Below, piece by piece: positions 25,121 through 37,800 of a DNA stretch of 64,000 nt. The notes below the pieces were generated by a model, which was not told where the DNA came from, ran no database searches, and saw nothing but the letters and a program-made list of their open reading frames with translations. Origin of the DNA: Mansonella perstans (Eukaryota; Nematoda; Chromadorea; Rhabditida; Onchocercidae); assembly GCA_037074765.1 (NCBI GenBank), contig JBAMDO010000062.1, positions 189,501-253,500 on the forward strand. Reading direction: 5' to 3'. The stretch's first letter is position 1; each line of letters starts with the position of its first letter. The translations under genes and the position numbers were made by a program.

Positions 25121-27213
25121 CGGATAACCAGGCATTCGCAACACCTGGCATTATCAAAATTTAAATGTTGTTATTTGCTTAGGGTTTCGATTTTTTATAA
25201 ATACTTATCAATATAATTCGGAACTATTCTAAGTTAGCTATCATTATTATGCTAAGATTACATCTTAGTTTCATTGTTTTTTTTTTTGAATCTATGTTTA
25301 ACATAATGACAGTTTTTCATCTCTAGCTTAGTAATACTTACTTAAAACTTCGGAGACATTTTTTTCTCCTATTACTACTACTATATGCTCACTCATTGTC
25401 ACTTTTAAATTGTAATGAAATTCCATAGGTGGAATTTTGCTTCTTGTTTTTACTTTCTTTCTATTTTAATTTTTTCTCCTTGTAAATCATTCCTTGTTTA
25501 TACTATTACTGATATTTATTTCTTTTTTCTTCATAATATTCAATCGCCTTATTATCAAATATAAATTGATTTCCAATTATTTTGCCATCAGTTATTAGCA
25601 TAGTAAAGTTGTTGCTTTCCATAGTGGATGAAGTTTGGATTCATTAATTCATTAAGATGAATGAAAGTTCTTAAGACTCTAATTCTTAAATATTTAGGCT
25701 CTTATCAATGAATATATGATCCGTTGTTATTTTTTTTTAAAACTTATCCTATCTTTTGTTCACCTCTCAGTGACAAATGAAAACTATTACTTGTTTTTTT
25801 CTTTTTTTCTATTTTTTTGCTGTGGCAATGAATGATTGAAATTGATTAAGATATTATAATTCTCCGGAATGCAATAAAAGCTTCAGAACATATTTTTTCA
25901 AACGTTTAAATAAAAGTTTAAATTATTGGATTGTTTCAGGATAAAATATTAAAATAACCTGCACAAGAAGCTTGAAACTTCTTTGAATCTTACATACTTT
26001 TCATCCATTGCAAAGTACTTGAAAGCAACTATAATAAAGAATGAAAAAATTTCAACTGCATTAAATTAATGAAAAAATTTCAATTGCATTAAATTTGAGA
26101 AATCAAAGTGTTAGAATATGCAAATTGGAATTGCTGATAAGGAATGCTCTAAAGTTGTTCGTCTTTGCCAAAATTACGCGCTAAATGACGATTAATGGGG
26201 GTCACGAGGTCACACTTCTCATAGCACCATTGGTACGCATGATTACGTTAAAGACTTTCCAACTTACTTGAATCAATTCTTAATGCTTTCTTAAAAATTA
26301 TAACATTCGTAGCTAAAGTGACAAATAAGTTAAACATATTAACTTGTTCAAAACTTTGACACAGTGTTCAATCACTACATTTAATTTTCATTAAGTAATC
26401 GATCAAAAGCACATAGGCGATTAATTTTGACTTTTAAATTCTTTTTAGGGACAATTAAATTTGCTAGTGAAACTAGAAATAAAACAACTGTAATATTTAA
26501 ATTTAATTATCGTTGGTTAAATGAACTAATTCATTCATATTTCAAAGTCGAGTAATTAAAATACTAATTTAAGTCAAACTCTTATTTTTAAAATGGACTA
26601 AAGTCTGATCATCCCTTACTTAGTAAGCGTAAATGTATTGCAGTAAAAAATTTAATCTTCAAATTTCGGCAAGAATTTTTAGAATGTATAAAATAGAACG
26701 TTTTTTTATCTTACAAAATTGATCTCAGAACATTAAGTATACATCAGTGCTGTTAAGCATCAGTAAAACTTTGATTTAATGAATATTTTATTAAATAATT
26801 AATAGCAATAAAATTCAATTTTGAATTAATTAAAACGATAATCTTAAGAGATGAATGTTCAGTCTTAAAAACTTATTTGAACTTTATTCATTAATTTAGA
26901 ATTTAATTTCATTTATCCAATTATTATTAATTACAGCAAGTTCTAGTTCTGAGATTTGATCCCAGGATTTTGATAACTACACTTTGAATTTGATAATCAT
27001 ACGAAATCTTAGTTCTTAAATCAATAAAACTATTGGACATCGTTTGCACAGTGTCTCTTTGCATTGAGCCGCTTTTTTAAGCTCCTGCAATGATAGCGTT
27101 TCACGTTTTGCTGTTGGCGGAGTTACTTACGTGAAGGTTGCTGTTGACAGGATTACGTGGCTACGTACTAAAATAATAGTTATTTTAGTTTATTTTCGAT
27201 TTCACTGTAAACA
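25121..27213. other. Intergenic region, beta-heavy spectrin to CDC73
   Basis: About 2.1 kb of AT-rich sequence with no supported exon on either strand. The only structure noticed is a perfect-period 28-base tandem pair at 26040-26095. A GC-richer patch sits around 26190-26240 and another at 27060-27170, the latter just upstream of the CDC73 start codon and a candidate for its promoter; no TATA box or known motif is claimed. Confidence 0.6.
26040..26095 (+). repeat. Tandem duplication, 28-base unit, two copies
   Basis: The unit begins AATGAAAAAATTTCAA and recurs directly adjacent with one mismatch. It is intergenic and looks like a simple recent duplication. Confidence 0.85.
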
Positions 27214-30200
27214 ATGGCTGATCCATTGAAATTGCTTCATGAATATGCTGTTGGCCGACGTACTATGCGGGAAATCAAAAATGTTCGTTTCTTTCTGTCG
27301 AATTGTTGTTGTCATTGTCGTTAGTTTGTCAATTGACGAAAGTTTTTTTAAATTATTTAATTCCAATATTCAATAAGAGACAGGACACGAAGATTTGTAT
27401 ACCATAATGGTAGTAATGATTTGATTTTTTTTTTGAACAAGCTTAGATATATGATTATATTACCGATTTTAGGGAAATCAGCGTTATTATGTATTTGGTG
27501 ATGCAGCATATCGACGTGACGTAAAGACAAACTTGATGGTATATGGCAGACAGAATGAATATTATACGTTGGAATCATTACTGTTACTATGGGAAAACCG
27601 GGAAATGCAGCATACTGCTTATGTCAAAGATGCTTCTGGCAAAGGAATACAGTGTGTCACTAGACCTGATAGGTATGTTTGTTACATATATCTCGGCCTA
27701 TGAGCAGATAAATATGTTTTTCTGCATTATTTAGTTTTGAACTAAGAATGGGAAGAATAAAAATCATTTTTTTATTCAGTTTAGATGTGAATTCTGTGAT
27801 CAAATTTTCTTACTGTTGCATATTATATTTCTGAATTTTTTCCAGGCTGTTCTTATTACTCATCTCTTTTCAAGATTTTCAATTTTTTATTGTTTAATCG
27901 TATCTGTTTTTTACTACTAAACAATCTTGAAGTTTTTGTATGAATTTTGCAAAATTCCCTCATATTTCCCTTTGAGAAATATCTCTAAACTTTAAATTGA
28001 ATTTTTTAAATTATTTTGGTGAAAATTCATTCTCTAGCTAGAGTAATTATTAAATTCACTGGTGGTTGTAGATTTTAATCCGTTGAAATTTTATGTTTTT
28101 AAATCCAGACGTGAACTTCTGGCATATCTCAAAGGTGAACGTGAACAACCACCACAAACGGTGGACTTGCTGGCACCTATTCCAGCACCAATTCCTGTTT
28201 CTCGACTTATTGATCAAAATGAACCAGAAGTGAAAAAGACTCGTTATGACGGTGAAGAAAATCGGTTGGTATTATTTGAATATTCACTTTACAAATACAC
28301 GAATTTACGATGTGTAGTTTATGTAATATAAAGCAAATTAAAATTATCGACTATTTAAAATTTGTCTAGTCCTTTCATTTTTGTCAGGAAATACATTTCC
28401 AGACAACGAATACAGAATCTGTTGAAAGTAACGGAAGGTACCAAAAGTGATGATGTGGAAGGGGTAAGAGATCTCAGTGACAAACTTACAGCTGATAAAA
28501 TCGCTGCTTTGAAAAACAAGCGGAAGAAAAACATGGCAAGAAATACAATCAAGTCCGTTGACGACAGGTAAATTTATTAAATCCTTTGCCATTTGAGAGT
28601 TTTTTTTGTGAATTTGATAACTTCTTAAATTTATTAATCTTAAAGTTCCAGTGGTAATTTAATCGTTTCCTGTTTTATACTTTATTAAGTATTTCAAGTG
28701 TATTGTTAATTTTGCGTCTTGGATGAAATTCCTAGACTATCATCTGCAGATTTACCTTCTCCAACTTAGAAATGATTCAGATTTGGTGCGCCGATGGATT
28801 TAGACGTTCCCGATGTAAGTGAAGATGCTCTAGATCGTGAATTGAAAGGCAAGGAACGGGTGTGGAGGAATCGAACAAGCGTCATGGAAGCAGCATCAAA
28901 AGAGTTCACTTCAATTCTCTCTATTTTGCATAGTTTTAAAGTATGTGGATCTAACCTATATTTTTTTCTCGCCTTTATTTATGCTAAAGGATTTTTTGGT
29001 TATTGTTATCTTGCATATTTTCACCACAAATTTCAAGCTGCGAGAAGAGGCAGCACAACGTCAGAAGTCGGCAGCACCTCCGCTAAGAACAGCGGTGAAT
29101 GATCGGACTAAAACACAACCTGCTGGTTATTCACGCTATGACCAGGAAAAATTCAACAAAGACCAAACTGCTGGTTTCAAAATTGAAACTGGACTCACTT
29201 TCCAAGGTTTTTATTGGAATCTTTTAGATTTAATTTTAGCTATGTTTTTTTGAGGATGTAACTGCGACAAACCATAGTTTGAAAGGAAATTCACTTGAGG
29301 TTTCAAGTCATTAATTTGAGATGTGTCTCTGTTTCTAGGAACATCGATAATGTCTGCTTCGGGAGCGAAACCAATGGTGGTTGAGTCGTCTACACCAGCG
29401 AAAGCGCTGACACATAATGCAGATAATGGTAATCAGCGACTTCAGAAGCGGCAGTCACGGACACCAATTATAATCATTCCAGCAGCTGGTACCTCCCTGA
29501 TTACCATGTTTAATGTTCGCGATATATTACAGGTTTAATTTTGATTTACAAGTGGAACGCTAGAGCTCTTATTATAGTTTAATAGCAAATTTATTTTACT
29601 GATCATCTAAACATCATTTTTACTTGTGTAAAATACTTTCCGTAACTTTCTATTAAAGAACAAGAAATTTTGATTGCTTTTTCTTTTTTAATGCAGGATA
29701 TGCGTTTTATTACTACTGAAGAGCGAAAAGCTACCTGTCGAAGGGAAAATGAAATCTTGATACAGAGGCTAAAGCATGACGGCGTTACAGTTCCATACAG
29801 AGTTGTTGAAAATCCTTTGAAGTTTGGTGACGATGAATGGAGTCGCGTTGTTGCTGTTTTTGTTCAGGTACTTTTGCAGATGAGCTTTGATTTTGCGGAT
29901 AGAATTCAAGCATAGGATATTTTTTCCTACTTCACTTAATTCTCAGTTTATTCTTTTGAATTAGAAGTTAAAAGCTGCAGATCCTTTAGTCATTAAGAGC
30001 TGGCAGATCATACTGAGTATTTTATTTGGCATACTCATAAGCAGAATTTATCACACTGAACGGATGTGGAAGAAATTCCTATTGAAAAAAAAAAAAAAAA
30101 AAAAAAAAAACTGTTTAACAGGAAATTATTACAGGGACCGGCATGGCAGTTCAAAGGCTGGAGGTGGGGTGGTAATCCTACGGATATATTTGCAAATGTA

Positions 30201-30377
30201 GCAGCTTTTCATTTAATGTATGATGATCAGAAAATGGATAATAATGTAGCTAAATGGAGTGTCAATGTCCTAAAGTTATCACGAACAAAGCGACATTTAG
30301 ATCGTGCAATATTGGCTCGTTTTTGGGAATCACTTGATCGATATATCATCAAAAATAAACCTCACCTTAGGTATTAG
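27214..30377 (+). CDS. cdc-73: CDC73 / parafibromin, Paf1 complex subunit
   Basis: Component of the Paf1 complex, which travels with RNA polymerase II in the nucleus and promotes elongation and histone modification. Nine exons (27214-27282, 27473-27672, 28109-28264, 28388-28567, 28781-28940, 29038-29206, 29339-29532, 29697-29867, 30135-30377) join without phase conflict to 513 residues; human CDC73 has 531. The start [13 protein letters not shown] matches the family N-terminus, followed by [18 protein letters not shown] and [15 protein letters not shown]. Next come the conserved ERVWRNRT segment and the C-terminal Ras-like CDC73 domain: [64 protein letters not shown] and the end HLRY. All landmarks are intact. 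One exon starts after a TTTCAAG acceptor. An A26 run (30085-30110) lies in the last intron. Confidence 0.97.
30085..30110 (+). repeat. Poly(A) run of 26 in the last CDC73 intron
   Basis: Uninterrupted homopolymer in the intron 24 bases before the last exon. It could be length-polymorphic or an assembly weak point; it is not coding. Confidence 0.9.
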
Positions 30378-30948
30378 GTGCTTAGGTACTTTGTTAGTGA
30401 CAATTGTTACTGTGATACTGTTATTTACAATCATTTTATTTCTACTCAGAGCAAGAATTTCAAAAATCTGGAAGAGACTCACATTTTTCGAAATTTCATT
30501 TTATCTCAAAGTGTTAAATTGAATTTTTCCAAAGTCGGATCGGCTCAGGATTTTTTTTCGACGTCTTTAAACTTCATGTTAAAAATTAGTCTTTCTCTCG
30601 AGGAACAAATGTTATTAATGATTGATGGTTTTCATTTTTTTTTTTTTTTTGGAACATTGTAAATATGTTGCTGCTTGCCAACTTTTGTTTGAAGATGACA
30701 TTGTGTCAAATGGATTTATAAATCATTACAAAACGGTTAGGCGATTTTCGATATTTCCAGACAACCGATTAGGATTTCTTAAACCGAATCAATTTAAAAT
30801 ATCGAAAACTAAAAAGCTAATAGCAAGATAAAAGAGCCAGGTTTTCAAGCCAAATCAGTTACAATGATTTCTCTGTTCAAGCTGCTGTTTTGGTATAGAT
30901 TCCGAAATTGTTCTATAGATATATTTTTATATAGTGATACAGTCAAAG

Positions 30949-30999
30949 AGCTAAGAGTAAGTAGTAATTTGCTTTAGCTGAGAGTAAGTAATAATTTGC
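30949..30999 (+). repeat. Imperfect direct repeat, 24-base unit, two copies
   Basis: Two copies of a unit containing GAGTAAGTA(G/A)TAATTTGC, separated by three bases, with two mismatches. In the presumed 3' flank of CDC73. Confidence 0.8.
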
Positions 31000-31825
31000 A
31001 ATAAATTCCAATAGTTGTGGAATTTATTGTGACATAAAGTGTTCATAATTTTATTTTGTGTTTGTACTTCTTTTTTTTTGTAATGTAGCATATTTACAAT
31101 TCTGATGAATGAAATCAGTAGGAAGTGCATTTTTTGGTTCTAACTGTCGCGGAACAGCAAAAAAAAGTTTTTCCATTACATTCCAAATTTTAGCGTCTGG
31201 AGAGAAGTCATTTCAAGAATAGAGGAGTTAGTGTTTGATTTTTTAAATTGATGAAGTAAAAAATGCTAATAATAAAAAAAAAAAAACATATATGATTAAT
31301 TCCAAGCCAAGAAATGGAAAGCACAGAATTTGCTAAATATAGATGAGACAAATTTTCAAAAGAAAACAAAAAGAATTTACTGAAAAAGTAGTAATTCTCC
31401 CTTATTGGAGGCAAATAAATTAGAAGTAAGCTAAGTTAGAACAAGTGATTGGTCTACTATGCCAGTAAAGTATGATTTCATTGTAATTTGCTAAGATCAG
31501 ATATATCACAAGCAATAAAGTATTTTTGCTGTTTTGTGAATAAAAGAAATGTTTATGAGGAGGCTTGAGATAAACTTTATGAAATAAATGATCACACGAA
31601 TAAATTGGTAAAGCGAAAAGTTTCAAGGTAAAAAAATATAGCACAATCGTAGATATTTTCCAGCTTGTATGTATCTTCTTTTTTTTTGTATGATACTGGA
31701 AAAGGATAATATGAATTAATTTATTTCTATTTAACTTTGAAACATTTTAATAGAGAAATGCAAAAATGGTACAGCTATCCGATAGCCATATCATTAGTTT
31801 TTTGAAGAAATTCTTTTAAATCTTA

Positions 31826-31838
31826 CCTCTCTGTATAG
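31826..31838 (+). other. Acceptor-like sequence directly before the KIDINS220 start codon
   Basis: CCTCTCTGTATAG sits immediately 5' of the ATG. This could be a spliced-leader trans-splice acceptor, giving a very short 5' UTR, or the 3' end of a cis intron with an upstream untranslated exon. RNA data would separate the two. Confidence 0.35.
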
Positions 31839-34800
31839 ATGGCTGCTGATGCAAAACCTGAAGAATTGTTTGCATTACTGGAAAATGGTCAACTTCGAAG
31901 CGTTAATGTTGCAAAACATGATCTAATTAACCTAAGAAATGGGGTATATATTTATGCTTTTGTTTTTTGTATCTTTTAGAAAGCAATCATTCATAGCATT
32001 CAGATGCAATAACAATAATGTTAATAATGTCTTTGGATGAAAAATAAAGCCTTTTTTTTTTAGCAGTAGTATCTTCAATATTTCACCACTAATGAAAAAT
32101 ATATGAATTTCTACTGAACTAAAATAAATTGCTGTATTATTGCAGGACAATGAAAATGTTTTGATAGTTGCAGCCAGAACTGGACAAGTAGATATTGTAC
32201 GAGATTTCATCAGTGATTTCGATTTAGAAGAGACAGATGCTGTTTGTCTTTTGGAATATTATCTTAATTTTCAGAAAAATTAAAGAAAATAATTTTAAAA
32301 AATCAAAAGAATAGATGAATTGAAGGTAAAATTAAATTATTTAACAATCAAAATTCATAAATTTTGTTTGTTAAATAAAAATTCTCATATGTATTGCTTT
32401 TTAACGACACTATTGAATGTATAAAATCATGCGAATTTTATAAATATTTTTACGGAATTACACTTATTGTGCATTTTTCCGGGTTCGGCATCTTTTTAGA
32501 TTTATGATTTAGTTTTTAAGGATGGTTGGACTGCTCTACTTGATGCATCTTATATGGGACATGAAGAAATTGTGAAAATTTTATTGGAAGCTGGAGCAGC
32601 TGTTGACTTTCCCGATATGGTATGGTACGATTAGTCGAAGTTCTCTAAAACTTAAATTTTCTCATGAAATTCAGAAAATTGATAATATGAATTAAGTTAA
32701 AAATAGTATTCAAGCAAAAATGATGAATTTCTTGTATTGTAGCTGGGTTGGAGTCCACTGATGTGGACTGTATACAGGAATCATTATGCATGTGCACAAT
32801 TGCTAATCCAGTTCAAGGCTCATATTAACCTTATTGATGAAGAAGATAGTTTAACACCACTTATTGTTGCCGCTGGACGTGGTTATGTAAATTTTGTAGA
32901 ATTACTCATTAGTGCTGGTGCAGAGGTGAGTTTTTATGTAAAAATTTTTTTTTTTAAAAAATTGATTGGAAACTTTTTTTTTGATGGATTTTTTGTTTGA
33001 TTCTGACTGATAGATTTTTCAGGTGAATGCTTGCGATAAATTCGGAAGTACAGCTTTAATTTGGGCTGCAAGGCGAGGTTACAAACCTATAATTGAGTTA
33101 TTGCTGAATGCTGGAGCAGAATTAGATGCTGTTGGGATGGTATTTAGTTTCAGTTTTGAAATATAACAAAATTTAAAGGAATGATTCCACTTTACATTTT
33201 AAAAAGTGTATGCTATTATTTGCAGTATGGGTCAACCGCTTTAATGATGGCCACGCGAGGTAATTTTATAGGTGTTGTTAAATTGTTATTGTTAAGGGAG
33301 CCAAACATCAACACTGTCGATCAGGTTTATATTCTGTTTTTTTTTCTTTTTTTTTTGAAAAAATTTTTTTGGTGACAGCATTGTCAAATCTGTTGCAACT
33401 TGCTTCCTGGTATGGCCCTAAATTTTTATGGTGAATTCAAATTCGATTGATTTTGTATGAATCTTCATTTTGCAGAATGGACTTTCACCACTTGCTATCG
33501 CAGCACGTGAAGGTTATGTAGAAATTGCTTCAATGTTTATCGAGCGTGGGGCATATGTAAATGCGGTGGACAGGGTACAGTTAAATTTTTTGGTGTTCAT
33601 TTTTTCTGCAACTTTAATTTTTCCTTGTTTCAAGTTTTTTCGAAAAAATTTCTTTTTGTAGTTTGGAAATTCAATTTTGGCAAGTGCTGTACGATCAGGA
33701 AATGTGGAAATAGTGAAAATGATTCTTGAAAAACATGCCGATGTTAATGCGAGAGATTCCGTATGTTGATATTTTTGTTTACTTACTTATTTGTACATGC
33801 TCATTTTTATAAATTTAAATGGTTCTTGAAAATTACTGATTTCAAGGGATTTTAGTCTTTATCGTGAGTTCAGAGCATCCATTTGAAAAAGCGGGATTTT
33901 CAGGAGAATAGAACAGCTCTTCATTTGGCTATCGACAAGTCATTTATGGATATTGCAGTTGCTTTGTTGGAAAAGAAGCCGAACTTGGAAATAAGAAACA
34001 AGGTTTCTTTGGAAGTATTCATAATTTAGCAGCTGTAAAAATACAGTAGTTTTTCAACTATTATCTTTTAAATGTTTAGCAGATTGATATTTCACTTCTG
34101 TGAAAGAAGGTTGTTCATTTTAACTGCCGACCATTTCTTGAAGAAGCGCTGGAAATGCTATTCTCTGTTCAGATGTGAGAAATTAATTACTGCATTGTTC
34201 CGAACAATTACCGAATTGTCATATCATGATTTCTATTGACACCTATATGCATCATTTTCTTACTAAAGTTGTTTGTCTTCATATGTGTTGATGGTGAATC
34301 ACTTAACGAAGGCTACTTATTTTTATTTAAGTCATGATGAGATTACCTCAGCATTTAACAACTCTTTTTAATTAATCAATTCCATTAAATTCCACCTTTT
34401 CATCAAATTCTGCAAATTGTTCCACTCATAAAACTTCGTTTGTTAATCTTTTTTGCAGGACGGTGATACGCCATTGTTGCGTGCTGTAAAAAATCGGCAT
34501 GTCGGTTTCTGTCAGTTACTAGTAAATTCGGGTGCAAAAATCTCGGCAGTAGATAATGGCGGTGATAATGCGTTACATGTGGCATTACGAGCAAGATCAC
34601 GAAAAATTACGCAATCTCTCCTGCTGAATCCCTCGGATTCACGCTTGTTGTATAGACCAAACAAACTTGGTCAGACACCATATTCAATTGATCAGGAAAA
34701 TCCACAGCCAATTATCCCCTTAATTTATGGTTCACTGGATGCCGAAGTGCAAGTGGATGCTATGCTTGGTTACGATATTTACAGCAATGTATTGGCTGAT

Positions 34801-37800
34801 ATTGTATGCGAACCAAATCTAACATTACCGCTGACTATCGGTAATCTGTTAAGTTTTTTGGAATGGATAATTAGCAGTGACCAAGTTTGTGATTAGCTAT
34901 CATGAGTTTTTCAAAGTTTTGGGGCAGTTATTTAATTTTCAATTTAAATAATTGCCAACTTTCTTTTTTGGAATCATATGGACAATATCTTGCTTAAAAT
35001 TTAGTTGAATTTACAAGTTGTCGGACATACGAGTCGGACATTTGTCGGACACGCAAGCTTTAGTTTTATTTTTCTTTGTTCTTGGTTTTGTATCGCAGAT
35101 CTCTGAATTTTAGGTTTGTTTGGGTTTGAATTTTGTTTGGAAATTGTTTTTCAGGACTCTATGCAAAGTGGGGTTCAGGAAAGTCCGTACTTCTTGATAA
35201 AGTGAAAGATTCAATGCGATCATTTTCAAGATCTTGGCTTGACGCGGTTCAGCTTTCATGGTCCTGGTCATTGGTTTTCTCAGTAGGACTTCTTATTGCG
35301 ATGTTTACACTTACCATCATCACTGCTGTTGCTTTTTTTCAAAATTTTTATTATATTACTATTGTTAGTATTTCTGGTTCGGTCCTGTTCTTTCTGTGGT
35401 TGCTTTTATACGGTCAGCTTTTCATCTTTTTTGAAATAATATTTTTTTAGATTAAATTTTTAGATCAATTTAGACAAATGAAAAAAATATCTTCGAATTT
35501 TAATTTTACCTAAATTTATCAGTTTTCTTAGATTAGTTTCGAAATTATACAGCTCTTTTAGTTTATTTTTCAGAACTTCTTGTTTTGTCATATTACCATA
35601 TTTCATAACGTTCATAACTGTTACATTTAAATATTTTGGGAAATTGGTGAATTCTCTGAAAATGCTAATCTTTTCAAGTATTCCTTTACTATTTCTTTAC
35701 ATTGTCTGTGACAAGTTTTGTGAAATAACCTGAGTTAATGTATTAGCAATTTAACTCATTGGATAAGATATGCTCACTCTTTGAAAAGATTAGCATTCTC
35801 AGAGAACTCATATGTATTGCTATATGTATTAACATTTTTTTTTGTTTTTTCAGGCTTAATTTATTATGGTAATAGTGTTAAAGGGTGGGATAAAGCCGTA
35901 AATATTGCGCATTCGATTGCTAAATTTTTGGCACATATGCGTTTATTATCAAATGTTGCACTGCAGCATGGTGCATCAGTCCGGGACAAGGATGTTCTTT
36001 CCTGTCCTGTAAGGTAGGTATCCATTTACTTCATAGTAGGTTTTCTCATTTCCATTTTTTATAGTCTATTTTTACACTTACAACAGGTTATTGAAATATG
36101 TAAATATCTATTGAAATATTTATTACTCAGTTTTTCATTCAGGATTTTTAAAAAAGTTTAAGCTTTGTGAAGCAGTTATTTGGCATTGTTATTATGTAAC
36201 ATTTACAAGTTTGAAGTAGGCTAATTTGTCTCTTCATTTTTGACTATTTGTTAATATCTTTGCTAACTATAATGACAATTTGGGATGCTTTCCTGATTAA
36301 TGTAGCTTTCACAATAAGATAGCATTATAGTTGTACTTGTTTATTATTTTTTATGCAATAATCTTAATATTGTGGATGAAGTTTCTTATAATCTTTTTAC
36401 TTTGGAAAAAAACTTCATTGAAAGATCTTTGATCACGTTCAGTTTTTTGTTTGCCGATTATCATCGTTTGTCGTCAATTGGTGGTGAACAAGCAATAGCA
36501 AAAATTGTTGTTACATTATTTGAAGCTGCTGAAAATCATTTTGGTTCACTTCCGGTGCGCTTGTTTTGCGCTTTAAGAGTCTCATTTGGCAAGTTTTCAT
36601 ATTCATATATCTCAACTTTCATGTAAGCTAGTAAAATTCAATGTTTTAAATAATTTGTTATTAGATTTTCTGTAAAATTTATTAGTTTTTATTTTGAGAA
36701 GAGAACTTGATAATAGAAATTAAATCACTATCGAATTAATCATTAATCATTATTCACTATGTTGATGATTCGTTCATATCAAGAAAATTATTATCATTTC
36801 AGGACATGGCAACAAACCAAAAACACGACGAATATGTGGTGTACCAGTTACTGTGATGGTATCATTGTTCTTTTTCTCAATCAATGTAGCTTTAATTCTG
36901 CTTACGTTATGGTTTTACGATGGGATGGATCTTCACTCGAGGTTCAGCACTACTTAAAGTTTTTTTTTTTTTTTTTTTTTTTTTATGGGTCCATGATGGG
37001 ACATAAGTTTTACCAACAGCGATTTATTTTCGTTGCACATAATTGTGCTTAGTGATTTTCGAAAAATAAAATGAAAGTTTAATGTTACTTTTAATTTTTT
37101 TATTCAGAGAATGACTTTAGAATTTGATGCTACCACTGACTTTCTTGTACTTTATTGTTCGAGTAATTTTTCTCATATATGAATTAAATCTGATTTAGCA
37201 TAAATAAATTAATTGCTCTTTTTAAGATGTTAGTGAGAAGATTAAAAAACCTTATTTAAAGATAATTTGTAGCTATTTACTTGGATGCACATTTTTCTTT
37301 GCTATTGCGGCGATACTTGCTTTGTATCCATGTTATCTTCTTTTTATTTACGGATTTGTCAATATGCCAAAGAGGCGCATAAATATTGCAGCACGAAAAA
37401 TCAACAAGTTGCGTTTTGAAGGATTTATGCATAAATTACAGCATGAGGTGAGATTTCTTCCCCATTTTTTGTGTTTTAAAGAATTATTCTACAATTTTGT
37501 GGTAAACTGAAATCTTTTGGACCTATCTTATTCATGTTTGCTGTTTTTGTTCTTTCTTTTCCATCTTCATCAGTTTGTACTGCAATACTTTAATTTTATT
37601 GTACTTCATGCTTATCTTTTAATGACATTTTTTAAATAGATTTGTTCCATGTTTTGAATGAGATGTTAAATATGAGCTGGTATTTCAAAAAATGTGATCT
37701 TTGGAAATCTTCTTAGGTCAACCTTTTGGTCAACATGACTCGCTCTCTTGATTTTTTCACAAACAGCCAAACTCGATTAATTGTTGTAGTTGATGGTCTT

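Larger units (their letters stand above)
30378..31838. other. Intergenic region, CDC73 to KIDINS220
   Basis: About 1.46 kb without a supported exon. Open frames here are AT-rich and lack any family motif. A 24-base imperfect direct repeat (AGCTAAGAGTAAGTAGTAAT...) occurs at 30949-30972 and 30976-30999, followed at once by AATAAA at 31000-31005, the first plausible poly(A) hexamer I noted for CDC73, about 620 bases after its stop. Confidence 0.55.

Noticed and set aside
30304..30831. Several overlapping open frames after CDC73
   Set aside because: The first overlaps the last CDC73 exon out of frame; the others are phenylalanine- and leucine-rich translations of AT-rich flank with no motif.
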